Origin: a virus
Reading direction: 5' to 3' (one strand)
Virus record (IMG/VR): IMGVR_UViG_3300023174_000620
Location: 1 to 24,131 of that record
Length of the DNA stretch: 24,131 nucleotides
Numbering within the stretch: position 1 is the first letter of the stretch; every line of letters starts with the position of its first letter. The notes beneath the pieces are model-generated. The model was given only the letters and a program-made list of their open reading frames with translations, was not told the origin of the DNA and ran no database searches. A program made the translations under genes and the position numbers. Below, piece by piece: positions 6,945 to 14,379 of this stretch.

Positions 6945-7811
6945 TTAGCTGAGGGCGGCTGCCAGCTGCGCTCCGGTTGTGCTGACGGTTGAAACCTGCG
7001 CGAGGCGGTCTGTGTTGAGCAGATCCGTCTTGGCTTTTATGGCGGTGATGTTGGCCGATGGGATGTCGCCGGTCGCTGCTGGCGATGCGGGAAGGTTGTC
7101 GGTCTTAGCCTTGATTGCGGCGATATCCGAGTTGCTTGGCGCTGTGTAGGCGCTGGCGGCAAGGCGGGTGCTCACGGCTGCATCGACTCGAGCAAGTTCG
7201 GTGGCGAGCTCGGCGCGGACTGCGCTGGCGGTTGCCGCTGCGGTTGGTGCTGCGCTCGGGGCGGTGTAGCCGGAAGTGGCGAGGCGTGTGCTGGTGGCGA
7301 CATCTACGCGAGCAAGTTCGGTGGCGAGCTCGGTACGAACTTGGCTGGCAATAGCTGCTGCGGTTGGGACGGTGGGCGCATTCGTAAGCGTGGTGACCGT
7401 TCCTCCGGTGATCTCCTTGGTTGCGGCTCCCCACACTGCTGTCGCGTTCTGTGCTGCGGTTGGCGCGGTGCTCGGCGCTGTGTAGCCACTTGTTGCAAGT
7501 CGGCTAGAGACCGTTCCGTCAAGATTTTCAACCCCGGCACGACCTAGCACCCATAGCGAGGGGATGTGTTGCGCGTCAACCGTTGAATCAGTTGTTTTGA
7601 AAATTGCCGCATACTCTCCCTCTGCTGAATTGTTTGACGACAAGGTGTAGCCATAAAGGCCTCCGCCTATTGCTGTGGCGCTGCCGCCGGTAACAATTTG
7701 CGTTCCGCTTGGATTGTAGACATCTACGGTTACGGTTAAACCAGTCGTGCCTGTTTTATTTGCTGTAAAAAAAGCAACAAATTTTACTGAGTTGGATACT
7801 TGTTCGATCAT
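6945..7811 (-). CDS. Repeat-rich fibre/baseplate-type virion protein
   Basis: This is a 288-residue protein. The first 90 residues form a beta-rich domain (KFVAFFTANKTGTTGLTVTV, GGGLYGYTLSS), and the rest is a helical shaft of near-repeats: TELATELARVDVATSTRLAT, then SGYTAPSAAPTAA, then AELATELARVDAAVSTRLAA. The repeat length is 40 residues, with a third, worn copy. Such shafts are common in fibres of environmental phages. No enzymatic motif is visible. The first part of the gene is AT-richer than the shaft and adjoins the AT-rich island. Its stop is 2 bases before the first holin-like gene. Confidence 0.75.
   Translation of the reverse strand: MIEQVSNSVKFVAFFTANKTGTTGLTVTVDVYNPSGTQIVTGGSATAIGGGLYGYTLSSNNSAEGEYAAIFKTTDSTVDAQHIPSLWVLGRAGVENLDGTVSSRLATSGYTAPSTAPTAAQNATAVWGAATKEITGGTVTTLTNAPTVPTAAAIASQVRTELATELARVDVATSTRLATSGYTAPSAAPTAAATASAVRAELATELARVDAAVSTRLAASAYTAPSNSDIAAIKAKTDNLPASPAATGDIPSANITAIKAKTDLLNTDRLAQVSTVSTTGAQLAAALS
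7141..7380 (-). repeat. Two 120-base tandem repeats inside fibre gene
   Basis: The segments 7141-7260 and 7261-7380 align at an exact 120-base offset. The best match is CGAGCAAGTTCGGTGGCGAG at about 7189 and again at about 7309, and a weaker third copy lies near 7450-7510. They encode the 40-residue fibre repeat. Confidence 0.8.
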
Positions 7812-7812
7812 G

Positions 7813-8070
7813 TTAGTTGTTTGTTATTTGTTTGTTTACAAGAAATTCTTGATATTGTTTTTCTGAAATTTCAAGGACATTAGCTTTAATAAACTCATTA
7901 GCAATTAATGGCATTGCTGCAATTAAAATATTTCCATTATTGTCAGTAGGGGCTTCATTTGCTGGAGCAAACCATGTTTGTGCGGCGTTTGACGGATAAC
8001 CAGAAGTTTTATCCATAATTGCTCTAATTGTCTCGTAAGTTACTAAATCAGTTTTGAAATATTTATTCAT
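7813..8070 (-). CDS. Small protein of unknown function in AT-rich island
   Basis: This is an 85-residue protein, MNKYFKTDLVTYETIRAIMD onward, ending in LVNKQITNN. It starts directly after the LamG gene stop (TAA then ATG) and ends just before the fibre gene at 7811. It appears mostly helical, with no signal peptide or metal motif. Its codons are A/T-rich, unlike most of the window but like the LamG gene, so the two probably arrived together. I do not recognise a family; a fibre-associated or chaperone role is only a guess from position. Confidence 0.7.
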   Translation of the reverse strand: MNKYFKTDLVTYETIRAIMDKTSGYPSNAAQTWFAPANEAPTDNNGNILIAAMPLIANEFIKANVLEISEKQYQEFLVNKQITNN

Positions 8071-8874
8071 TTAATATAAAGCCCATTTTGCATTCAAATA
8101 TGACTCAATAGATTGACGCTGACTTGTTGTTAAAGCCTTATCATAAACTAGTATTTCAGAAACGTCTCCATTTAGAAAAAACGGAAATGATTTGTCCCAT
8201 GTAGTTGTTCCAATGGACGCAACTAAGGGAGTATTAGTTGTTGCATTAAATGCCGACACATTCAAAGTTTGCTCATTTGCGCCATTTAACAAATACCGAG
8301 CCGTGCCTGATCCTAATGGAGCTATGCAAGAGTGAATATTGAAATTATCGGTTCTAGTTATTGAAATTGTTCCAGTTCCTGATCTAGGGTCCCAAGTAAA
8401 TGAATCAGGAGAGCTAGTAAATCCAAGTTGCGTTAATCTGCTTGCAGTGTTTACATCAAGATTTTTTCCAATACCAAAAATCCAAGTATAGTTTCCGTAT
8501 ATGTTTGATGCAGAATTATTTCTTTTACAAACAATAAACATGCTGTATTGAGAAACAGATGTAAAATTGCTTTGCAACCAATCGTTAGATCCGTCAAATC
8601 TTAGTACGTTTTTTCCATTTTTAATTGACGTTTTTAACACTGGTCTTGAATTAGCCGTTGATTGCGTAGCATGCCTGCCATTTCCAGATTTATCTTGCCA
8701 CCGTGCAACAGCAGATCCATCAGCAGTGACTAAAGAGCCGCCAGACGTTGCATCAAAAATTGTAGAAACATCAGCTGCGTCTAGCCAAAGTTGTAAACCG
8801 GATGTGCGCATTGGAATAGGCAATATGCTTCCCAACTTTAGTGGTGATAGTTGTCCGTAAAGTGGTGTGATCAC
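8071..8874 (-). CDS. LamG-like (concanavalin-type) fibre protein
   Basis: This is a 267-residue protein using a GTG start that overlaps the previous stop (GTGA). After about 25 residues comes a lectin-like region: LQLWLDAADVSTIFD, VARWQDKSGNGRHA, VLRFDGSNDWLQS, then beta strands, and near the end GDVSEILVYDKALTTSQRQS with YLNAKWALY. This is the LamG / concanavalin A-like pattern often met in extracellular and phage fibre proteins, where it binds sugars. The gene is strikingly AT-rich compared with its GC-rich neighbours, a sign of recent exchange. A host-surface binding role is likely from family and context. Confidence 0.82.
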   Translation of the reverse strand: MITPLYGQLSPLKLGSILPIPMRTSGLQLWLDAADVSTIFDATSGGSLVTADGSAVARWQDKSGNGRHATQSTANSRPVLKTSIKNGKNVLRFDGSNDWLQSNFTSVSQYSMFIVCKRNNSASNIYGNYTWIFGIGKNLDVNTASRLTQLGFTSSPDSFTWDPRSGTGTISITRTDNFNIHSCIAPLGSGTARYLLNGANEQTLNVSAFNATTNTPLVASIGTTTWDKSFPFFLNGDVSEILVYDKALTTSQRQSIESYLNAKWALY

Positions 8875-9236
8875 TGGTAAGAAAGGTTTCCCTTGTTCGA
8901 CCACGCGCCGGTGGCAGATTGCTCCAAAATAACATCGCCTGCGGAGTTGGTGGAAATTTTGTAAATGACCCATGCCGTGGAATCCTCGGCGGGGCCAGTG
9001 GCGGGGTAGTCGTCCCAGGCTAGACGGCCGAGATAGAGCTCGGAGGCTGTAGCCGCTGAAAGAAAAAGGTGCGTACCAGGGTCTGGCTGGCCGATTCGAA
9101 AGACGGTGCCTGCGGAGTCTTTAGAGTAAAGTTTCCGGTCGGCGGTGTTGAGAGCGAGCTCTCCTACGGCAAGCTGGTTAGCTGCTGGAGCGCGTCCCGA
9201 TACAGACGAGCGTTTGACTTGAATGGTGGTTGGCAT
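8871..9236 (-). CDS. Fibre protein with Mtd-type N-terminal domain
   Basis: This is a 121-residue protein opening with IQVKRSSVSGRAPAANQLAV, then GELALNTADRKLYSKDSAG. That is the short N-terminal domain common to phage tropism determinants and fibres (Ile-Lys-Arg start, GELA-N-D-LY core). The rest is beta-rich and contains AWVIYKISTNSAGDVILEQS. It starts after a 57-base gap holding a hairpin and overlaps the LamG gene at its end, so it may be the adaptor on which the LamG protein sits. No reverse transcriptase or variable repeat is present, so this is not a diversity-generating system. Confidence 0.72.
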   Translation of the reverse strand: MPTTIQVKRSSVSGRAPAANQLAVGELALNTADRKLYSKDSAGTVFRIGQPDPGTHLFLSAATASELYLGRLAWDDYPATGPAEDSTAWVIYKISTNSAGDVILEQSATGAWSNKGNLSYQ

Positions 9237-9251
9237 GGGCCAGTGGGTTCT

Positions 9252-9277
9252 GCGCCGGAGGAATGGACCTCCGACGC
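9252..9277 (-). other. Strong 10-bp RNA hairpin between fibre genes
   Basis: On the minus strand, GCGTCGGAGG and CCTCCGGCGC pair over 10 base pairs (one G-U) around a 6-base loop. No T-run follows, so it is not a standard terminator. It sits in the 57-base gap before the fibre gene at 9236. Confidence 0.6.
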
Positions 9278-9293
9278 AGATTGTGGGTGGGGT

Positions 9294-10145
9294 TTAGAAT
9301 GAACCGCCGTCGAAGCTGATGCCGTCGATGCTGCCGCCGGTGATGGCGACGTTGTTAGCATTCTGAGTGGACATCGTGCCGAGGGAGGCTGCCGTGCTCT
9401 CGAGGCTCGTGACGCGACCGGAGAGGGCTGAGTCAGCGGAACTACGAGTGGATGCCTCTGCGTCGATGTTGCTTTGCAGGGTGGAGTCCGCTGCGGCACG
9501 TGTGGATGCCTCGCTGGTGACAAGACCGGTGACGGTCGTGATAGCAGAAGCCCGTGTCGATGCCTCCGAATTGATGTTGCTTTGCAGCGTGGAATCCGCG
9601 CTTGTGCGGGCCGACACTTCGGCTGCGAGGGCAGCGTTGTTGCTGGAGACGTAACCGGCAAAAACCGAGTCATTCTCTACGTCAACGCTGTTGATGAGGG
9701 TGACGATTTCCGCGAAGCTGTCTTTGTCAGCCTGGGAAGCAGAGAGGATCGCGTCAACGCGATTCTTCTCGGTCGTGATTTTGGCGTCAAGAGCATTGTC
9801 GCCAGAAACGCGGGAGGAAGCTTCCGCTGAAACGGCTGCGGCTCTGTCGCTGATCTCACTTGCCAGATTGGCGGCTACGAGGCTTTCGGCTGCTGTCGCA
9901 CGTGAAATCTCGCTTGCGAGGTTTGTGGTCAGCGTGCTGTCAGCGGCGATGCGGGCGGATTGCTCGCTCGAAAGCTGGGCGCTGGTGGCGAAGTGGCCTT
10001 CACCGGCGATGACGACCGATGTGGTGCCGTTGCCGATGTAAAGTTTGTTGTCAACGAAGCTGTGTGCGAGTTCGCCGAGGGCGAGGCCGGTAGGGGCGCC
10101 GGAGGAACCTGTCAAACGGCGTTTGATGCGGAGGGTATTTGCCAT
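9294..10145 (-). CDS. Long repeat fibre protein with Mtd-type N-terminus
   Basis: This is a 283-residue protein. Residues 1-45 (LRIKRRLTGSSGAPTGLALG, then ELAHSFVDNKLYIGNG) form the same N-terminal domain as the protein at 8871-9236. Residues 55-250 are a helical Ala/Ser/Thr shaft of near-repeats such as EASTRAAADSTLQSNIDAEA. The C-terminus (NVAITGGSIDGISFDGGSF) is a short beta tip common at fibre ends. It is probably a trimeric coiled-coil fibre or its shaft. The leader CATAAAATAATACC before the ATG resembles that of the capsid gene and lacks a ribosome site. Confidence 0.8.
   Translation of the reverse strand: MANTLRIKRRLTGSSGAPTGLALGELAHSFVDNKLYIGNGTTSVVIAGEGHFATSAQLSSEQSARIAADSTLTTNLASEISRATAAESLVAANLASEISDRAAAVSAEASSRVSGDNALDAKITTEKNRVDAILSASQADKDSFAEIVTLINSVDVENDSVFAGYVSSNNAALAAEVSARTSADSTLQSNINSEASTRASAITTVTGLVTSEASTRAAADSTLQSNIDAEASTRSSADSALSGRVTSLESTAASLGTMSTQNANNVAITGGSIDGISFDGGSF
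9451..9599 (-). repeat. Imperfect 108-base repeats in fibre shaft
   Basis: The segments 9451-9491 and 9559-9599 match closely at a 108-base (36-residue) offset, both containing TTGATGTTGCTTTGCAG-like plus-strand sequence. They encode the STLQSNI shaft units. Confidence 0.65.
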
Positions 10146-10189
10146 GGTATTATTTTATGGAGGGGGTTGTTGTTACTGCGGGGTTAATC

Positions 10190-10462
10190 CTAAAACTCAC
10201 CGCCGTCCGAGTCGGCGACGATGGGCGTGTAGGAAAGTGTGCCTGGCTCCCAGCGGTGTGGGACATTGTTGTCGGCTGAAAAATATATGCGCGCCACGAC
10301 ACCGGTGGCAGGAAAGTCGGCGAGAGTCGGGAAGCGCTGCACGTCGTCGAAATCGTCGGGGATCATTGTTCCGCTGATTTGACCCGAGGAGTCGAGTTGC
10401 GCGACCTGAGCGGTCGTGCTGATCATGTTTCCGGTGAGAGGGTCGAAGTTGACTTGCGACAT
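10190..10462 (-). CDS. Small fibre-associated virion protein
   Basis: This is a 90-residue protein. DFPATGVVARIYFSADNNVP followed by HRWEPGTLSYTPI is a motif of many phage fibre proteins, of the 'short ... iY.a.dt...yrW' type, forming a compact beta unit. It starts 3 bases after the stop of the 95-residue gene and is followed by a 44-base gap before the long fibre. It is likely a fibre adaptor or tip piece. No enzyme motif is visible. Confidence 0.7.
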   Translation of the reverse strand: MSQVNFDPLTGNMISTTAQVAQLDSSGQISGTMIPDDFDDVQRFPTLADFPATGVVARIYFSADNNVPHRWEPGTLSYTPIVADSDGGEF

Positions 10463-10465
10463 GGT

Positions 10466-10753
10466 TTACGCAAATGGAGGATACTGAATGAAGGAAGATT
10501 TAAGCTGGGCGTTGTCGGTCGCGGGAACGCCACCGAAATAGGTCATCCTAATCCGGGCGACTGCGGTTCCGCTAAAGCTGTATTCGGTGTAGTCGGTATT
10601 GTTCGTGGCCCCGACTTTAAAGACTTCAAACTTGTCGTAGAGAGGAACGGCGAAACCTGTGGTTACCCGCAGAGCCCCATCAGGAGTGGCTTGCACGGGT
10701 TGCACGATGCCCGATGATGAGCGAGCGGCGATCTGAATGGTGGGGTTACTCAT
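10466..10753 (-). CDS. Small beta-rich virion protein
   Basis: This is a 95-residue protein (MSNPTIQIAARSSSGIVQPV onward) that looks wholly beta-structured, with FEVFKVGATNNTDYTEYSFS in the middle. It has no signal peptide. It is the first gene after the head-tail adaptor and lies directly behind the TTGACAC/TATACT motif, with the ATG 10 bases after TATACT. Position suggests a tail or fibre component. I do not recognise the family. Confidence 0.65.
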   Translation of the reverse strand: MSNPTIQIAARSSSGIVQPVQATPDGALRVTTGFAVPLYDKFEVFKVGATNNTDYTEYSFSGTAVARIRMTYFGGVPATDNAQLKSSFIQYPPFA

Positions 10754-10763
10754 ATCTAATTTA

Positions 10764-10784
10764 AGTATAGGGGTGGCGTGTCAA
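10764..10784 (-). promoter_or_regulatory. TTGACAC...TATACT motif before fibre block (copy B)
   Basis: On the minus strand TTGACA (10779-10784) and TATACT (10764-10769) are separated by 9 bases. The spacer CGCCACCCC resembles the CGCTCACCC of copy A at 4231-4251. The downstream ATG is 10 bases away in copy B and 8 in copy A. It lies in the 37-base gap after the adaptor gene, which fits a start signal for the fibre block. Confidence 0.45.
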
Positions 10785-10790
10785 TAGGGG

Positions 10791-11738
10791 TTATTGGAAG
10801 CTGGCGGAGTAGCGGCGCACCTCGCCTCGGCGAAGCCAGGCGTCGTCCATGCGTTGTTGCAGGATGCCTTCGGCGCGAGAGAACTGGTAGTTGGCTTTGT
10901 CCATCTGGCCGTCCTCCGAAAGCGTCTCAGCGAGCGCGTAGAACTTGAGGTAATCGGCGAGGAAAGCTGGAATGCGGTGGCGTAGCCAGAACTCCTCATT
11001 CGTCGGGAAATTGCCAGTCGTGTCAGCGATAGCCTCGTAGCAATCGCCGGTGGTGTTGTAGAAAACGAGGTCGCCCGCTGCGTAAGCCGTGGAGCTATTG
11101 AAAGCGGTGCTGGTGAATTTTGGCTGAGGCAGTGAGAACTCCACATACACCGGACCCGAGACATAATTCTTGTCGATGATGACGAGGCTGTCGCCGGTGA
11201 CGACAAATTCCAATTTCTGCGTCATCGCATACTCGCTTGGCTTGTCGGCGTAAACCGCGACAACGTGCCCGATAGGCGTCTGCCCTGTCTGGATGAGCGG
11301 AATGTATGGCAACGCATCTTCGGCAGCTTCGTTGCCGGAATCTTCCACATAGCTTGCCGTAGTGCGGTCGTTCCACGCCACATTCAGCGCGGTGTCGATA
11401 TTGGAAACCTCGCCGCTTGTCGTCGTGCTTACCCGCTTGATGCGCCACACAAACTCGGAAAATTCGGAGCCCTGCACAGCGCGGCCAATGTAGGAAGTGG
11501 TGCCCTGGTAGTCGTGCTCGTAGGTGTAGCCGCCTTCGGAAAAGCCTGTGCCCAGCACAACGCGCTGCTCCGTGTAGTTTGTCTCCGGCCAGTCGAAGAA
11601 GGTCCAAGCCGTCGCGGCAGCGGTGGTCAAATACTCCGCCAGCGCTGTGGCTTGAGAAGCCATAAGCGGCTGCGCAGGGTCGATGCCCATGCGGGAAATC
11701 ACGCCATCGCGGACGGTGCGGTAGGGGGTTACCTTCAT
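10791..11738 (-). CDS. Head-tail adaptor-like protein with carbohydrate-module-like insert
   Basis: This is a 315-residue protein coupled to the portal gene by an ATGA overlap. The C-terminal helices (ADYLKFYALAETLSEDGQMD, then YQFSRAEGILQQRMDD) resemble adaptor or connector proteins that sit below the portal. Residues about 209-254 (STAYAAGDLVFYNTTGDCYE, then AIADTTGNFP and FW) look like a small chitin-binding (CBM5/12-type) module of the kind seen in phage structural proteins. The N-terminus is helical and contains the WTFFDWPETNYTEQRVV segment. Function is inferred from place and fold pattern. Confidence 0.68.
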   Translation of the reverse strand: MKVTPYRTVRDGVISRMGIDPAQPLMASQATALAEYLTTAAATAWTFFDWPETNYTEQRVVLGTGFSEGGYTYEHDYQGTTSYIGRAVQGSEFSEFVWRIKRVSTTTSGEVSNIDTALNVAWNDRTTASYVEDSGNEAAEDALPYIPLIQTGQTPIGHVVAVYADKPSEYAMTQKLEFVVTGDSLVIIDKNYVSGPVYVEFSLPQPKFTSTAFNSSTAYAAGDLVFYNTTGDCYEAIADTTGNFPTNEEFWLRHRIPAFLADYLKFYALAETLSEDGQMDKANYQFSRAEGILQQRMDDAWLRRGEVRRYSASFQ

Positions 11739-13828
11739 TGCGCGCCTCCTTGTTGCAACGCGGGCAGAGTGCCTTGGCGGCCAATCTGGGCGTTTTGCTG
11801 TTGCTGGAGCTGGAAATTGAAACCCTTCAAGCGGGCGTCGATCATGTTGCGGAAAATCTCATCCTGCTGGTAGCGCTGCTGCACGGCAGGGTTGGCTTGG
11901 ATGATGCCTTGGAGGACTTGAGCGCGAAGCTGGTGGTTTTGTCCTTCGGCGGGTAGCTCCGGCTCGGTGCCTGCGGCAATCTTGGTGTAAGCCAGTTGTT
12001 CCTCGTTGGCCTCGATAGCGGCGGCAGGGCCTGGGTCGCGCACCAAAATATCGGCGAGGTTTGGATCCACGGCGGCCATGATGAATTTGACAAGTCCGGC
12101 GCGGTCGATAACTCCGGCGACATCCATCGGCACGATGGCTTGGCTGATATAATTCAGCTTCACGCCGAGAGCTTCGGCGTCGAGGTTCTTGGCGTCCCAA
12201 TCCACGATGAGGTCGAACTTGCCCTGAATGCTCTCGCGGTCAGCCTGGAAGGGGAGAGCCTGTCCGCCGGAGACGCGCAGGATTTGCACGGGCAGCATGT
12301 ATTGCTGCATGAGTTGGTAGGTCTGCGTGACGATGGCTTTGAAATCGCGCAGCCAGCGGTCCACCGTATGCTGTTGGACAAGGGCGGCGTAGTTGGGATC
12401 AACTCCCTCGCCTGCCATGCCGAAGTATTCGTTCACATCGCGGCGCACGGCGCGTTCGATCTCGATGGTGCCCTGGTCAAACGGCGGGGGCTGCATCCAA
12501 CCAAACTCATTTGGTCGGCGTTCGGGGATTTGCACGGCTGGGCCGAGGATGATGTCGAGCTTGCCACGATTGGCAGGCACGCGCATGGGCGGGAGGATGG
12601 CGATACCGGCGCGGTCGGTGCGGTAGTCGCGCTGGGTTTTAATCTCCGCCTGCATGGTCGAGACAATCTCAGGGATGCCACGACTTTCTACGAGGCATCG
12701 CGTTACACGCTCGCGGGGCAGCTCTATGAAAGGATATTCTCCGTGCGAGTAGGGGGATATTTCCTCCTTGGCAAAGATGTCCACATTGGGGTGCATGACG
12801 CGGCACATAACCTTGGTGGCACCGGTCTCCTCATCGGTCTCTTTGCTGTAGACATGCCAGATTTCGATGAGGTCTCGGTAATCTTGGAAAAGGATATTAT
12901 CGTGCCGATTGTGGTTCTGCTGCATGTAAACCGGCCAAAGGCTTGCGCCTTTATAGTTTTCGGCTTTCTCGTAAAATTCCTCAGGGTAGCCATCGGTAAG
13001 CGTGCGTTCCTCCAACTCCTCGCATGTGATCATTTCGCGGCGGGCGACCCACGGCGCACGCTGTAGGTCGTATGTGGCTGTGGGCCAGATCACATCATTG
13101 AACGGCTCCAATGCGGTCCACTCGGGCTTGCTTTCAAAAACATAAGGCTCCGTATATTCCACCGTGCCGCCTTCGCGGAGTTTGCGTATATTTGCCGCTG
13201 TGCCAGTGCCGGGGGCGAATTGCTCGGCCATCTCGATTGCCACATCCTCTTGCAGCGGATCAAGGATTGCGCCGATAAACATGGCCATCGGCGAGTTCGG
13301 GTCGCCCTGCTCTTGAGCCATGAGGATGATGTCTTCGAGGCTCACCGACTTCTGCTCAATACGCGTGCTGGTTTTCCAAAAAACCCCCATCACAGCCAGG
13401 CCATAGGTGGCGCGGATATTTAGGGCGATTTCCAGCTCGCGCCGGAGGTCGGAAGCGCAGTGAGTGAAGAGCATCCACTTCAACACGCTCTCAGCGGCCG
13501 TGCGCGTCAAGGCGTCGGTGGACTCCACCGGCATCATTTGCAAGCGGGCAGCAAAAGTTGATGTTAGGCAAAGCTGCATCTCACGGTTGCAAACCAAATC
13601 CGCAAGGCGTATGCGGCAATCGCTCGAACCTTCCCATGGAAAAACATTCTTTCCGTAATTGGTTGCCCACTTTTTACCGTCAATCGATTGCCCATCCCAT
13701 AGAGCCATGCGCGTGTCGTAGTTTCGAGCACGCTTTGAGGAAAACCACGAACCATCACGAGAAGCCGTCGTAAGCTGGCCAATCCAGTATTTCGGGTCTC
13801 GATCAATCTTGTCGTCGTCGTGCATCAT
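11735..13828 (-). CDS. Portal protein, large podovirus type
   Basis: This protein has 697 residues from the ATG at 13828 and is close in length to the P22 portal (725). The frame stays open upstream, but only a TTG near 13936 is available, and it abuts the tRNA. Portal-like features include a helical, Arg/Glu-rich body, YGLAVMGVFWKTSTRIEQKS, VFESKPEWTALEPFNDVIWP and AEIKTQRDYRTDRAGIAILP, and a Gln-rich C-terminus (FNFQLQQQQNAQIGRQG). The portal is the 12-subunit ring through which DNA enters and leaves the head. No ribosome site precedes the ATG. It lies downstream of the capsid gene, the reverse of the usual portal-scaffold-capsid order. Confidence 0.8.
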   Translation of the reverse strand: MMHDDDKIDRDPKYWIGQLTTASRDGSWFSSKRARNYDTRMALWDGQSIDGKKWATNYGKNVFPWEGSSDCRIRLADLVCNREMQLCLTSTFAARLQMMPVESTDALTRTAAESVLKWMLFTHCASDLRRELEIALNIRATYGLAVMGVFWKTSTRIEQKSVSLEDIILMAQEQGDPNSPMAMFIGAILDPLQEDVAIEMAEQFAPGTGTAANIRKLREGGTVEYTEPYVFESKPEWTALEPFNDVIWPTATYDLQRAPWVARREMITCEELEERTLTDGYPEEFYEKAENYKGASLWPVYMQQNHNRHDNILFQDYRDLIEIWHVYSKETDEETGATKVMCRVMHPNVDIFAKEEISPYSHGEYPFIELPRERVTRCLVESRGIPEIVSTMQAEIKTQRDYRTDRAGIAILPPMRVPANRGKLDIILGPAVQIPERRPNEFGWMQPPPFDQGTIEIERAVRRDVNEYFGMAGEGVDPNYAALVQQHTVDRWLRDFKAIVTQTYQLMQQYMLPVQILRVSGGQALPFQADRESIQGKFDLIVDWDAKNLDAEALGVKLNYISQAIVPMDVAGVIDRAGLVKFIMAAVDPNLADILVRDPGPAAAIEANEEQLAYTKIAAGTEPELPAEGQNHQLRAQVLQGIIQANPAVQQRYQQDEIFRNMIDARLKGFNFQLQQQQNAQIGRQGTLPALQQGGAQ

Positions 13829-13938
13829 GCGAGGAAAGAGTTTCCAGAGGCCGTTTTTGATGCGGTTACGGCCAGCGCGAAAGGAATAACCAGGGAAAAA
13901 AACAATAAAACCCCGCCGCAATGCGTGGACTGGCAAAA

Positions 13939-14012
13939 TGGTAGCAGGCCACGGAATTGAACCGTGTTCCCGAGGGTATGGGCCTCGTGAGTTGCCGTCT
14001 CTCTCGCCTGCA
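13939..14012 (-). tRNA. tRNA with CAT anticodon (Met type, initiator-like)
   Basis: The 74-base minus-strand segment folds as a cloverleaf. The acceptor stem is TGCAGGC/GCCTGCT with a T1-T72 mismatch, then A73 and an encoded CCA. The D stem is GAG/CTC with a GG-containing loop. The anticodon stem is CGAGG/CCTCG with loop CCCATAC (anticodon CAT at 13978-13980), the variable loop is GGAA, and the T arm is CACGG-TTCAATT-CCGTG. A mismatch at 1:72 and an A11:T24 pair are marks of bacterial initiator tRNA. Against that, the anticodon stem has A-T at 29:41, and C33 and G8 replace the usual T. It could also be elongator Met, an Ile (lysidine) tRNA or a decaying copy. Confidence 0.75.
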
Positions 14013-14027
14013 TTTTAGAAAGTGAAA

Positions 14028-14375
14028 TCATGCCGCTTTGAGGCCCGGCATGAGGAGCATGGTCTTGCCTGTGCCGCCGCACTTGACGACGCACTGGGGG
14101 TAGTTCCGCTTGAACCATGGGATGAAGTCTGGGTCGTTCCAGCAACCAGGAAGTTGCCAGTTCCAGAAATGGTAAATCTGAGCGTCGATGGAGAGAGTCA
14201 AAGCGCCTACGCCTTCGATGGCACGGAGGTCTTGTTTGGCGTGGTCGGCGGCGATGAGGTGCTGGCGGGCGTCGGCCTGCACAGCTTGGGAGTTCCATGC
14301 GGCGAGGAGTTCGTTCTTTACGCCCTCAGCCACTTCGCCAGGGATGTCGCTTAACGCTTCCTTGAGTATTTCCAT
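14028..14375 (-). CDS. Unknown protein between capsid and portal genes
   Basis: This is a 115-residue protein. The first 60 residues are helical (ILKEALSDIPGEVAEGVKNE, then LLAAWNSQAVQADARQHL), followed by a Trp/Tyr-rich segment (YHFWNWQLPGCWNDPDFIPW) and a Gly/Lys-rich end, CGGTGKTMLLMPGLKAA. The GGTGKT string resembles a Walker A loop but has no surrounding P-loop fold, so I do not call it an ATPase. It follows the terminator-like hairpin after the capsid gene and precedes the tRNA by 15 bases. Head decoration or completion is possible from position only. Confidence 0.7.
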   Translation of the reverse strand: MEILKEALSDIPGEVAEGVKNELLAAWNSQAVQADARQHLIAADHAKQDLRAIEGVGALTLSIDAQIYHFWNWQLPGCWNDPDFIPWFKRNYPQCVVKCGGTGKTMLLMPGLKAA

Positions 14376-14379
14376 TGTG

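Noticed and set aside
8871-10145. Diversity-generating retroelement
   Set aside because: The N-terminal domain is of Mtd type, but there is no reverse transcriptase and no template/variable repeat pair in the window.
11996-13066. Long plus-strand reading frame opposite the portal gene
   Set aside because: It is fully antisense to a well-supported portal gene, has no domain, and GC-rich DNA often leaves the opposite strand open. Similar plus-strand frames at 4810-5544 and 15784-16650 were rejected for the same reason.
13829-13938. Terminator after the tRNA (T-rich tract on the minus strand)
   Set aside because: A T-rich run is present but the preceding hairpin would have only about three base pairs.
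13939-14012. Prophage attachment site in the tRNA
   Set aside because: No integrase or repressor is present and the tRNA lies inside the head gene block, so use as an att site is unlikely.
14028-14375. Walker A ATPase from GGTGKT
   Set aside because: The string lies near the C-terminus with no strand/helix context or Walker B, so it is probably chance.
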